Source: Bacillota bacterium | GTDB lineage: Bacteria; Bacillota_C; Negativicutes; Sporomusales; Sporomusaceae | Direction of reading: 5' to 3' | NCBI GenBank assembly: GCA_023441125.1 | Contig: JAEZQV010000089.1 | Location: forward strand, 1 to 10,413 | DNA: 10,413 nt | Part shown: piece after piece, positions 1-5,866 of the stretch | Numbering within the stretch: the first letter of the stretch is position 1 | How the letters are laid out: each line of letters opens with the position of its first letter | Made by a program: the position numbers and the translations under genes | Notes under the pieces: model-generated | Database searches by the model: none | What the model was told of the DNA's origin: nothing | The model's input: the letters and a program-made list of their open reading frames with translations, nothing else

Positions 1-827
1 ATTTTTATTGTTAAAGCGTCTTTAGCATTTTCCACTGCGATGATCCGGGAATTTACCGCCAGACTATGGTCGGTGACGTTACTTTGTTCTAGCTTGGCGC
101 TTGCCACCAGTTTCTCGGCTTTTTCTATTTTTTCCAGCAACAAGGTTGCCTGACAGGCTTTTAGTTCAAGACTTAACGCATTGAATTCTGCCGTGCGGGC
201 AGCGCTTTGCTCTAGAGGTTCAAGCTGATTCTCCAGTTCCGCAGTTATATCCTGAACTCTTGTCAGGTTTTGCTCCGTATCTTCCAGCTTTCGCAGCGCC
301 TCCCGCTTACGCTGCTTATACTTGATTATGCCGGCTGCTTCTTCAAATAAAAGCCGCCGTTCTTCCGGCTTACTGCTTAAAATCTCATCCACTTTATTTT
401 GGCCAATTACGGTCATTGACTCACGGCCTAAGCCGGTATCGGACAGCATTTCATGAATATCTTTCAACCGGCAGGGGGTTTTGTTGATAGAGTATTCGCT
501 CTCCCCTGATCGAAACACACGCCGGGTAATTGTAACTTCGTTAAAGTCTAGCGGCAGTTGTCCGTCGCTGTTGTCAAAGACTAACGAAACCTCGGCAACG
601 CCCAGCGGTCTGCGATTAACGCTGCCGGCAAAAATAACGTCATCCATTTTTGCGCCCCGTAAAGTGCGCAGACTCTGCTCGCCGAGAGCCCAGCGAATAG
701 CGTCTGATATATTGCTTTTGCCGCTGCCATTGGGTCCCACAATGGCTGTTATGCCCCGGCCAAACTCCAATTCCGTTTTTTCGGCAAACGATTTGAACCC
801 ATATGCCTCAAGTCTGCGTAACAGCAC
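1..827 (-). CDS. smc: Chromosome partition protein SMC, N-terminal part (cut by window edge)
   Basis: This is the N-terminal ATPase half-head and the start of the coiled coil of the SMC condensin subunit, which compacts and helps segregate the chromosome with ScpA and ScpB. The 275 codons visible open with MLLRRLEAYGFKSFAE, the usual SMC beginning. Walker A (GPNGSGKSN) lies at residues 31-39, the Q-loop region (VIGQNKVDEIL) at about 140-150, and KPEERR..FEEAAGI at about 153-167, followed by charged heptad-like sequence typical of the coiled coil. The reading frame is open to the window edge; the family is usually about 1,180-1,200 residues, so most of the protein lies outside. The GTG start is chosen because AAGGGTG stands 6 bases upstream and the N-terminus then matches the family. 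It follows spoVS after a terminator and has its own promoter candidate. rnc-smc proximity is common in Firmicutes. Confidence 0.96.
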   Translation of the reverse strand, partial: MLLRRLEAYGFKSFAEKTELEFGRGITAIVGPNGSGKSNISDAIRWALGEQSLRTLRGAKMDDVIFAGSVNRRPLGVAEVSLVFDNSDGQLPLDFNEVTITRRVFRSGESEYSINKTPCRLKDIHEMLSDTGLGRESMTVIGQNKVDEILSSKPEERRLLFEEAAGIIKYKQRKREALRKLEDTEQNLTRVQDITAELENQLEPLEQSAARTAEFNALSLELKACQATLLLEKIEKAEKLVASAKLEQSNVTDHSLAVNSRIIAVENAKDALTIK

Positions 828-833
828 ATCAAT

Positions 834-840
834 CACCCTT
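834..840 (-). promoter_or_regulatory. Ribosome binding site of smc
   Basis: AAGGGTG is followed by a 6-base spacer and then GTG. This picks the GTG at 825-827 over the in-frame GTG two codons upstream, which overlaps the site. Confidence 0.7.
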
Positions 841-863
841 ACCGTTATACTAAGTCACTCAAA

Positions 864-892
864 ATTTTACCATGCGGTGTACAGTAATACAA
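864..892 (-). promoter_or_regulatory. Sigma-A-like promoter candidate for smc
   Basis: On the minus strand a -35-like TTGTAT (887-892) and a -10-like TAAAAT (864-869) are separated by 17 bases. The -10 matches TATAAT at 5 of 6 positions and the -35 matches TTGACA at 3 of 6, so the -35 is weak. Transcription would begin about 30 bases before the smc start. The site lies downstream of the spoVS terminator, where a new promoter would be needed. Confidence 0.5.
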
Positions 893-904
893 GTAATATA
901 AGTT

Positions 905-945
905 GAGGACGTGCTAACCCGTACTGTTAGCCCGTGAGTTAGTTC
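905..945 (-). repeat. Cluster of CTAAC / GTTAG repeats upstream of the smc promoter
   Basis: The minus strand carries two direct CTAAC elements followed by an inverted GTTAG. GCTAAC (926-931 on the + strand) and GTTAGC (913-918) form a 6-base inverted repeat around a 7-base centre, and the segment CACGGGCTAAC is echoed by GTACGGGTTAG. It sits just upstream of the -35 candidate of smc, so it could be an operator or a chance pattern. No known binding-site consensus is recognised. Confidence 0.35.
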
Positions 946-985
946 TTCCGGTTGCTAAATCCGAATGAAAAGTTCTATAAAATAT

Positions 986-1019
986 AAAAAAGCCCGCAGC
1001 ATGCGCCTACAGGCTTTTT
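986..1019 (-). terminator. Rho-independent terminator after spoVS
   Basis: The minus-strand RNA folds into a 13-pair stem (arms 1007-1019 and 987-999, loop 1000-1006) with two G-U pairs, and the 3' arm ends in a run of six U. It begins about 20 bases after the spoVS stop codon. The G-U pairs become A-C mismatches in plus-strand RNA, so the hairpin suits the minus transcript best, though its A/T-rich base could also work weakly in the other direction. Confidence 0.85.
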
Positions 1020-1038
1020 CACATCAAACGAAAGCACA

Positions 1039-1299
1039 TTAACGAGGCTCGACAATGAATCTAATGGCGGTTCGCTCTTCCCCGTCAATAGCAATCTCCG
1101 CAAATGCCGGTATGGTAATCAAATCAATGCCATTGGGAGCGACAAAGCCACGTGAAATCGCAATCGCCTTGATAGCCTGATTAACCGCCCCTGCACCTAC
1201 TGCCTGCACTTCTGCGGTACCTTTCTCCCGCAAAACTGCCGCCAGAGCGCCTGCTACGGATTTAGGATTTGATTGTGCAGATACTTTCAGCACTTCCAT
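1039..1299 (-). CDS. spoVS: Stage V sporulation protein S (SpoVS)
   Basis: This 86-residue protein matches SpoVS over its full length: it begins MEVLKVSAQSNPKSVAGALA and contains the AVGAGAVNQAIKAIAISRGFVAPNGIDL core. SpoVS is a small Alba-like, probably nucleic-acid-binding protein required for later stages of spore formation in Bacillus subtilis, where loss blocks coat assembly and affects septation. The ATG is supported by AAAGGAGG at 1310-1317, about 10 bases upstream. It has its own sigma-H-type promoter candidate and its own terminator, so it can be transcribed alone, while readthrough from the radical SAM gene is also possible because no terminator is seen between them. It suggests a spore-forming host, although SpoVS homologues also occur in some non-spore-formers. 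Confidence 0.96.
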   Translation of the reverse strand: MEVLKVSAQSNPKSVAGALAAVLREKGTAEVQAVGAGAVNQAIKAIAISRGFVAPNGIDLITIPAFAEIAIDGEERTAIRFIVEPR

Positions 1300-1342
1300 T
1301 TTTCGCTCTCCTCCTTTGAATTCAGGGCCTATGCTAAAAGGT

Positions 1343-1370
1343 ATTCTGCGTATTTCCTAAAAATTCCTTC
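1343..1370 (-). promoter_or_regulatory. Sigma-H-type promoter candidate for spoVS
   Basis: The minus strand has GAAGGAATT (1362-1370) and GCAGAAT (1343-1349) separated by 12 bases. These fit the published sigma-H pattern RnAGGAwWW - 11 to 12 bases - RnnGAAT. Transcription would begin about 36 bases before the spoVS ATG. In Bacillus subtilis spoVS is known to be transcribed by sigma-H RNA polymerase, so the match is in the expected place. Confidence 0.72.
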
Positions 1371-1383
1371 TTTTACATGATTT

Positions 1384-2442
1384 TTAAATACGATTTATCA
1401 TATTTTTGTTAATGATATAGGTAAGGCCGCCGCAAGCGAGTAACAAAGTTCCGGTTTTTACCGCCGTATCAGGGTGTAAGCTAACAGCCGCTAACTGATA
1501 CCGTTGTCTGATCTGGCTGATATTACTGTTGTATTGGCCCCGAATTTTTGAAGTATCTTGCGGATTATGATAAATGCTAAGCCCGCTTTCCGCGCAGGCC
1601 GTATTCTGCTCAACAAACCCGGCCAGCATTAAATAAAATATATGGGCGTCAACAAGCTCACCAAACGCGGGGTGATAAGGTCCTGCCAACACAGTACTCC
1701 CGCTGTCAAGTTCTTCAGTGGCCTGCAAACCGGTGCGAATGACAGCGATGCCCTGTTGCTCAAAAACCAGCTTCAGGTAAGCGGAACGGGCCACAGCCGC
1801 CGCCAGCGACAAGGGCTGGTAAAGCCCCTGACAGTATAGCTCGGCTAGCGGCGTAGCGGCAATGACCAGCGTAGGATAAATCCGGACAAAGTCCGGCTGC
1901 AATTGCACTGTCCGCTGGGCTGTCGTCAGCAGGCTCAGCCAATCTTCTCCCGGTAATCCGGGCATAAGCTGCAAACCGCATTGCAGGCCTGCTGCCTTTA
2001 GTTTACCGACGGCTTCCGTTACGCTCTGACGGGAATGTCCGCGCAGCGCCTTGACCAGCACGCTATCATCCAGCGACTGTACACCAAGCTCCACCGTAGT
2101 GACTCCCTGCCGTTGCAAATTCGCGACAATGCTGTCACTGATACAATCCGGCCGGGTAGACAAACGAATGGCATGGATCCGTTGGTGGCGGAGTGCCTGG
2201 TACGCCGGCGCCAGCAGCTCATTTTGAATCGCTGCCGGTAAAGCGGTGAAACTACCGCCAAAAAAAGCCACTTCGATCCACCGTTTAGCGTTTACGCCTG
2301 CCAGCCGTTCGTCAATCAAGGCCGCTACCTGGCTGGCCGAAACGGGGGTGTGCCGGCCGGTTATTTTCTTTTGATTGCAGAATATACACTGCTGTCTGCA
2401 GCCCAAATGCGGAATAAACACCGGTATAATATAATGTTTCAT
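1384..2442 (-). CDS. Radical SAM protein, Elp3-like group without acetyltransferase domain
   Basis: The 352-residue protein has the radical SAM iron-sulfur motif CX3CX2C at Cys15, Cys19 and Cys22 (GCRQQCIFC), then FFGGSFTAL at about 60-68, the strand segment VELGVQSLDD at 117-126, QLMPGLPGED at 158-167 and GPYHPAFGELV at 254-264. The last three are shared with the radical SAM half of Elp3 and with the YhcC-type family. Elp3's C-terminal GNAT acetyltransferase domain is absent, as is usual for this bacterial group. It should bind a [4Fe-4S] cluster and cleave S-adenosylmethionine; the substrate is unknown, with tRNA modification the natural guess from Elp3 homology. It lies 46 bases after rnc. 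The ATG has GGGGA close upstream. The same gene is, from memory, a frequent neighbour of rnc and smc in clostridia. Confidence 0.88.
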   Translation of the reverse strand: MKHYIIPVFIPHLGCRQQCIFCNQKKITGRHTPVSASQVAALIDERLAGVNAKRWIEVAFFGGSFTALPAAIQNELLAPAYQALRHQRIHAIRLSTRPDCISDSIVANLQRQGVTTVELGVQSLDDSVLVKALRGHSRQSVTEAVGKLKAAGLQCGLQLMPGLPGEDWLSLLTTAQRTVQLQPDFVRIYPTLVIAATPLAELYCQGLYQPLSLAAAVARSAYLKLVFEQQGIAVIRTGLQATEELDSGSTVLAGPYHPAFGELVDAHIFYLMLAGFVEQNTACAESGLSIYHNPQDTSKIRGQYNSNISQIRQRYQLAAVSLHPDTAVKTGTLLLACGGLTYIINKNMINRI

Positions 2443-2461
2443 TGCTTCCCCTATATAGAAA

Positions 2462-2481
2462 GGACGACCATACGGCCGCCC
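2462..2481 (-). other. Short RNA hairpin between rnc and the radical SAM gene
   Basis: The minus-strand RNA GGGCGGCC-GUAU-GGUCGUCC folds into an 8-pair stem with a 4-base loop and two G-U pairs. It stands 7 bases after the rnc stop codon and is followed by UUUCUAUAUA, a poor U-run. It could be a weak terminator, an RNA 3'-end stabiliser or a processing site. The plus strand cannot form the same stem without mismatches. Confidence 0.55.
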
Positions 2482-2488
2482 CTCTAAC

Positions 2489-3223
2489 TTATTGATTAAT
2501 TATTCCAAGCTTCACCAGCGCCTGCTTAGCAGCTTGCTGTTCGGCTTCTTTTTTACTTTTCCCCCAACCGGAGCCCATCCGCTCGGTATTAACGAAAACA
2601 GCTACTTCAAAGGACTTGTCATGATCAGGACCGCGCTCACTAATGACTTCATACACAATTTTGCTGTCATTATTTTTTTGCACAACTTCCTGCAGCCACG
2701 TCTTATAATCTTTCAAGTAGTCACCGCGTTCCACCAGCTTTAATTCGGCTTTCAGTTGATTTAGAACATATTTTGCCGCGCTTTTGAAGCCCGCATCCAG
2801 ATAAACGGCACCGATAATTGCTTCAAATGCATCGGCAAGAATGGATATCCGTTCCCGTCCTCCTGACAGGGCTTCGCCTTTTCCCAGCAAAAGATATTCA
2901 CCAATTCCCAGTTCCAGCGCCCGTTTGGCTAATGTCTGTTCACACACCACCTGGGCTCTGGCCTTGGTAAGTTCACCTTCCGGCAAATGCGGGCACTGAC
3001 TGAAGAGGTAGGAACTGATAATCAGATCCAGAACGGCATCTCCTAAAAATTCAAGGCGCTCATTGTGCCTGACATTGGTGCCCTTGGTTTCATTGGCATA
3101 CGAAGTGTGAATAAGGGCCTGATGCAGCAGTTTATAATCGCTGAACGTTACTCCTAAAGTGCGGCACAACTCGGCTAATGTCTGCAGGCGAGTACTATCC
3201 AGCATTCCCTTAGCTTCTTTCAT
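2489..3223 (-). CDS. rnc: Ribonuclease III
   Basis: This 244-residue enzyme cuts double-stranded RNA and matures rRNA precursors. The signature HNERLEFLGDAVLDL lies at 53-67, with the metal-binding acidic residues Glu58 and Asp62; the second acidic pair is in DAFEAIIGAVYLD (Asp131, Glu134). The N-terminal nuclease domain spans about 15-160 and the C-terminal double-stranded RNA binding domain about 170-240, ending in the typical GKSKKEAEQQAAKQAL. Length is normal for the family. It starts 3 bases after the fabF stop codon and its ribosome binding site (around CAGGCG) is weak, suggesting translational coupling to fabF. An internal ATG at codon 7 has no well-spaced ribosome binding site either, so the first ATG is kept. 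Confidence 0.97.
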   Translation of the reverse strand: MKEAKGMLDSTRLQTLAELCRTLGVTFSDYKLLHQALIHTSYANETKGTNVRHNERLEFLGDAVLDLIISSYLFSQCPHLPEGELTKARAQVVCEQTLAKRALELGIGEYLLLGKGEALSGGRERISILADAFEAIIGAVYLDAGFKSAAKYVLNQLKAELKLVERGDYLKDYKTWLQEVVQKNNDSKIVYEVISERGPDHDKSFEVAVFVNTERMGSGWGKSKKEAEQQAAKQALVKLGIINQ

Positions 3224-3226
3224 GGC

Positions 3227-4468
3227 TTACGCCTGATATTTTTTCACCAGGATGGTTGCATTATGGCCGCCGAAGCCAAACGAATTCGAAAGGGCTGCAT
3301 GTACCGTATGTTCCTGTGCTTTATTAGGGACATAGTCCAAGTCAAGTTCTTCATCTTGATTTTCCAAGTTAATCGTCGGGGGAACTACACCCTTAGCGAT
3401 GGTCAGTACGGATGCAATTGCTTCAATACCGCCGGCAGCACCCAGAAGATGTCCGGTCATCGACTTGGTTGAACTAACTTTTAGCTTTTGGGCATGATCG
3501 CCAAACAGAGCTTTAATAGCCAAGGTTTCATTCTTGTCGTTAAGCGGCGTTGAAGTTCCATGGGCATTAATATAGTCCACTTCCTTCGGTTCCATGCCGG
3601 CATCTTTTAAAGCCATCGCCATGCACTTGGCCGCCTGAGCTCCTTCCGGGGCAGGCGCGGTAATATGATAGGCATCGGCATTACTTCCATAGCCTACGAT
3701 TTCGGCATAGATTTTGGCCCCACGGGCTAAAGCATGGTCCAGCGTCTCCATGATGATAATCCCCGCGCCTTCGCCCATAACAAAGCCGTCACGGTCTTTG
3801 TCAAACGGACGGGAAGCCTTCTGCGGCTCATCATTACGGGTGGACATCGCTTTCATGGCGCAAAATCCGGCAACAGCCGAAGGCGATATGGCTGCTTCCG
3901 TGCCGCCGGCAACCATAACATCGGCATCACCGCGCTGGATAATTTTGAAAGCATCGCCAATGGCATTGGTACCTGTGGCGCAGGCCGTTACCACACAGCT
4001 GCAGGGTCCCTGCAAACCAAAAGTAATAGAAGTCTGGCCGGCAGGCATATTGGCAATCATCATGGGGACGAAAAAGGGACTGATTCTGCCCGGCCCTTTA
4101 TCAAACAAGGTTTTATACTGGTCATGCAATGTATCCATACCGCCAATGCCAGTGCCAATTAAGGTGCCCATGCGGCTGCGGTCTTCTTGATCAAAATCAA
4201 TCCCGGCATCCTGGAACGCCATTTTAGCCGCGACAATGGCAAATTGCGTGCATCGGTCCATGCGTTTGGCTTCTTTTTTATCAATAAACTGAGAGGCATC
4301 AAAATCCTTGACTTCACCGGCGATTTGGGTAGAATAGTCACTTGGATCAAAGCGGGTTATCCGCTCAATACCGGATTTGCCGTTAATTAAAGATTGCCAA
4401 AAGGCGTCTATGCCTATACCGACAGGAGTAACTGCACCCAGACCTGTAATTACAACTCGTTTTTTCAA
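3227..4468 (-). CDS. fabF: 3-oxoacyl-[acyl-carrier-protein] synthase II (FabF)
   Basis: This 413-residue condensing enzyme elongates acyl-ACP with malonyl-ACP in the cytoplasmic type II fatty acid synthase, including the step that makes membrane composition temperature-responsive in many bacteria. The catalytic Cys-His-His set is visible: Cys163 in [15 protein letters not shown], His303 in [14 protein letters not shown] and His340 in [15 protein letters not shown], with Lys335. These positions match the usual FabF numbering exactly, which supports the chosen start. That start is a TTG (4466-4468) preceded by GAGGTGA. The gene follows the second FabK-like gene by 14 bases and is followed by rnc after 3 bases, so the operon continues without a break. 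Confidence 0.97.
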   Translation of the reverse strand: MKKRVVITGLGAVTPVGIGIDAFWQSLINGKSGIERITRFDPSDYSTQIAGEVKDFDASQFIDKKEAKRMDRCTQFAIVAAKMAFQDAGIDFDQEDRSRMGTLIGTGIGGMDTLHDQYKTLFDKGPGRISPFFVPMMIANMPAGQTSITFGLQGPCSCVVTACATGTNAIGDAFKIIQRGDADVMVAGGTEAAISPSAVAGFCAMKAMSTRNDEPQKASRPFDKDRDGFVMGEGAGIIIMETLDHALARGAKIYAEIVGYGSNADAYHITAPAPEGAQAAKCMAMALKDAGMEPKEVDYINAHGTSTPLNDKNETLAIKALFGDHAQKLKVSSTKSMTGHLLGAAGGIEAIASVLTIAKGVVPPTINLENQDEELDLDYVPNKAQEHTVHAALSNSFGFGGHNATILVKKYQA

Positions 4469-4474
4469 AAGAGG

Positions 4475-4481
4475 TCACCTC
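4475..4481 (-). promoter_or_regulatory. Ribosome binding site of fabF (TTG start)
   Basis: GAGGTGA stands 6 bases before TTG. It supports a non-ATG start that yields the normal FabF N-terminus [10 protein letters not shown]. Confidence 0.85.
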
Positions 4482-4482
4482 G

Positions 4483-5430
4483 CTAATTTATTTCGTCAAC
4501 TTCTTTGAGAAGCCGTGCAAAAATTTCTTTAACAGGCAGTATTTCATCTATTTTATGGATATACTCGCCGGTAAATACCAGCCCGGTATCAACATCTCCC
4601 TGCTGAGCCCGAATCAACGCATTAATGATGCAGAAATTCTGCGCACAGTGCTTTAGACAAGCGCCGCAAGTTTCCGGACCGTCGACGGTACATTCAATAA
4701 TTTTCTTAGCATACGGGTTTTTGATAGCCCGACCCGGCAATCCTACCGGGCTGTTGATTAACACTACATCTTCGGGTTTTGCCTTTAAATAAAACTCTTT
4801 TAAGGCCGGAGCCGCGTTCGATTCAACGCTGGCAGCGAATCTGGTACCCATTTGTACCCCATCGGCCCCCAGTTTCATTACTTCAACAATATCCCGTCCG
4901 GATATTATACCACCGGCAGCAATAACAGGAATACTAACCGCCTTTTTAATATCAGGTAAAAGCACCCCTACGGACTGATCAGTACCTAAATGTCCGCCAG
5001 CCTCTTTGCCTTCGACAATGATTGCCGCCGCTCCGAGTTTTTCCGAAATTTTAGCCCCTTTAACCGTTGATATAATCGGTACGATTGGAGTACCAGACTT
5101 TTTCCCCATTGGAAACACATCGCGCGAAAATCCCGCCCCGGCTACTACCAGATCGATCCCCTCATCGATGGCAGTATCAACATAGCGGGCAAATTCTCTT
5201 GCTGCTACCATTATATTTATACCAATTATTCCTTTAGTCAAGCTGCGTGCCAGTCGAATTTCATGCCGCAACTCATCAAAAGCCATGCCTGATGCCGCAA
5301 TAAGCCCAATACCGCCAGCTTCAGCCACTGCTGCCGCCAAGCGGGCTGTAGAAAGTCTGATTGCCATGCCCCCCTGGATAATAGGAATCTTAGCAACATG
5401 TTGGCCAATTTTAAGCTCCGGAAGTTTCAA
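4483..5430 (-). CDS. FabK / nitronate-monooxygenase-like FMN flavoprotein with C-terminal cysteine cluster
   Basis: This 315-residue protein belongs to the FMN-binding TIM-barrel family of FabK and 2-nitropropane dioxygenase: IPIIQGGMA near the N-terminus (15-23), VAGAGF, VEGKEAGGHLG with His147, and the phosphate-binding [18 protein letters not shown]. It differs from the FabK encoded further upstream by a cysteine-rich C-terminal segment, with Cys247, 255, 258, 262 and 267 in the pattern CX7CX2CX3CX4C, then NALIRAQQGDVDTGLVFTGEYIHKID. Such cysteines could bind an iron-sulfur cluster or zinc, which is inference. The same tail is recalled from many clostridial proteins annotated nitronate monooxygenase. 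Its place between acpP and fabF suggests a lipid-related reduction, perhaps a second enoyl reductase. The longer frame reaching 5478 is rejected: TTG at 5428-5430 has GGAGGAG 7 bases upstream and gives the family's N-terminus. Confidence 0.85.
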   Translation of the reverse strand: MKLPELKIGQHVAKIPIIQGGMAIRLSTARLAAAVAEAGGIGLIAASGMAFDELRHEIRLARSLTKGIIGINIMVAAREFARYVDTAIDEGIDLVVAGAGFSRDVFPMGKKSGTPIVPIISTVKGAKISEKLGAAAIIVEGKEAGGHLGTDQSVGVLLPDIKKAVSIPVIAAGGIISGRDIVEVMKLGADGVQMGTRFAASVESNAAPALKEFYLKAKPEDVVLINSPVGLPGRAIKNPYAKKIIECTVDGPETCGACLKHCAQNFCIINALIRAQQGDVDTGLVFTGEYIHKIDEILPVKEIFARLLKEVDEIN

Positions 5431-5437
5431 GTAACAA

Positions 5438-5444
5438 CTCCTCC
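5438..5444 (-). promoter_or_regulatory. Ribosome binding site fixing the TTG start of the second FabK-like gene
   Basis: GGAGGAG with a 7-base spacer precedes TTG at 5428-5430. The upstream in-frame ATGs at 5478 and 5457 would place this strong site inside the coding region. Confidence 0.85.
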
Positions 5445-5486
5445 AATCAATAACCATCCCTTGGCTGCTTTCATGCATTACCTATA

Positions 5487-5518
5487 GAAAGTCCCGCGAA
5501 AGTTTCCACGGGACTTTC
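5487..5518 (-). terminator. Strong hairpin after acpP, probable attenuator or partial terminator
   Basis: Minus-strand RNA forms a 12-pair stem (arms 5507-5518 and 5487-5498, including one G-U pair) with an 8-base loop. The base of the stem is GAAAG/CUUUC, followed by UAUAGG. It stands 47 bases after the acpP stop codon. If only the G+C-rich part pairs, it is followed by UUUCUAU, a modest U-run, so partial termination is more likely than complete termination. On the plus strand the stem has one C-A mismatch but is followed by six T, so it could also stop antisense transcripts. Reduced readthrough would leave acpP mRNA more abundant than the genes after it. Confidence 0.7.
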
Positions 5519-5565
5519 TTTTTTGTACAGGTAACGGCATCCACTACGATGCTGGCAAAACATTA

Positions 5566-5802
5566 TTACGCTTGTTTTTCCTTGTCTATGTACTCCACAG
5601 CGTCTTTTACTGTTTTGATTTTTTCAGCTACTTCATCCGGAATCTCGATGCTGAATTCCTCTTCAAAGGCCATAATCAGTTCAACAATATCCAGTGAATC
5701 AGCGCCAAGATCGTCAATGAAAGTAGAGTTTATTGCTACATCAGCTTCATCAACGCCGAGCTGTTCAACCACAATTTCTTTAACCTTGTCAAAAGTTGTC
5801 AT
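5566..5802 (-). CDS. acpP: Acyl carrier protein
   Basis: This 78-residue acidic protein carries growing acyl chains on a phosphopantetheine arm attached to Ser36 in the motif [10 protein letters not shown]. It contains the usual helices around [15 protein letters not shown] and [12 protein letters not shown] and ends in [11 protein letters not shown]. The start is the ATG at 5800-5802, 8 bases after AAGGAGGTGA; the in-frame GTG at 5812-5814 overlaps that site and would add four residues not found in the family. All other fab enzymes encoded here act on its acyl forms. A promoter candidate precedes it and a hairpin follows it, fitting the need for far more carrier protein than enzyme. The phosphopantetheinyl transferase gene acpS is not in the window. 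Confidence 0.97.
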   Translation of the reverse strand: MTTFDKVKEIVVEQLGVDEADVAINSTFIDDLGADSLDIVELIMAFEEEFSIEIPDEVAEKIKTVKDAVEYIDKEKQA

Positions 5803-5810
5803 GATGGTAT

Positions 5811-5820
5811 TCACCTCCTT
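5811..5820 (-). promoter_or_regulatory. Ribosome binding site of acpP, near-perfect
   Basis: AAGGAGGTGA is nearly the full complement of the 16S rRNA 3' end and lies 8 bases before the ATG. It decides the start and is among the strongest in the window. Confidence 0.9.
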
Positions 5821-5837
5821 CCAAGGAAATATAAAAA

Positions 5838-5866
5838 ATTATATCAAACCCTATATTACATTACCA
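5838..5866 (-). promoter_or_regulatory. Extended -10 promoter candidate for acpP
   Basis: In the short gap between fabG and acpP the minus strand has a perfect TATAAT (5838-5843) preceded by TGA (5844-5846), giving an extended -10 element. The -35 position (TGGTAA, 5861-5866) is weak, with 17-base spacing. Transcription would start about 28 bases before the acpP ATG, leaving the ribosome binding site intact. A second, overlapping candidate pairs TTGACG (5873-5878) with TATAGG (5850-5855), also at 17 bases. The region is A+T-rich, so a chance match is possible. Confidence 0.5.

Noticed and set aside
481..906. Plus-strand open frame opposite smc, and other long plus-strand frames opposite fabF, fabD and fabK
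   Set aside because: They lie opposite strongly conserved genes, have no recognisable domains, and carry compositions expected from reading the complement of a coding strand.
828..1038. A possible small gene in the gap between smc and spoVS
   Set aside because: No minus-strand frame with a start and ribosome binding site was found; the gap is explained by a terminator, a repeat cluster and a promoter candidate.
5431..5478. A 16-codon N-terminal extension of the second FabK-like protein starting at ATG 5478
   Set aside because: The extension contains the ribosome binding site GGAGGAG for the TTG at 5430, resembles nothing in the family and begins next to the acpP hairpin.
5487..5524. A plus-strand terminator, since six T follow the hairpin in that direction
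   Set aside because: No plus-strand gene is seen nearby and the plus-strand stem has a mismatch; the T-run may simply be the A-tract before the minus-strand stem. A bidirectional role cannot be excluded.
5803..5814. GTG start for acpP four codons upstream
   Set aside because: The GTG is part of the ribosome binding site AAGGAGGTGA itself, and the ATG at 5802 is correctly spaced.
5803..5855. FapR-type operator in the fatty acid cluster
   Set aside because: No palindrome resembling the TTAGTACC...GGTACTAA type site is visible in any gap. The expected place, upstream of plsX, is outside the window.
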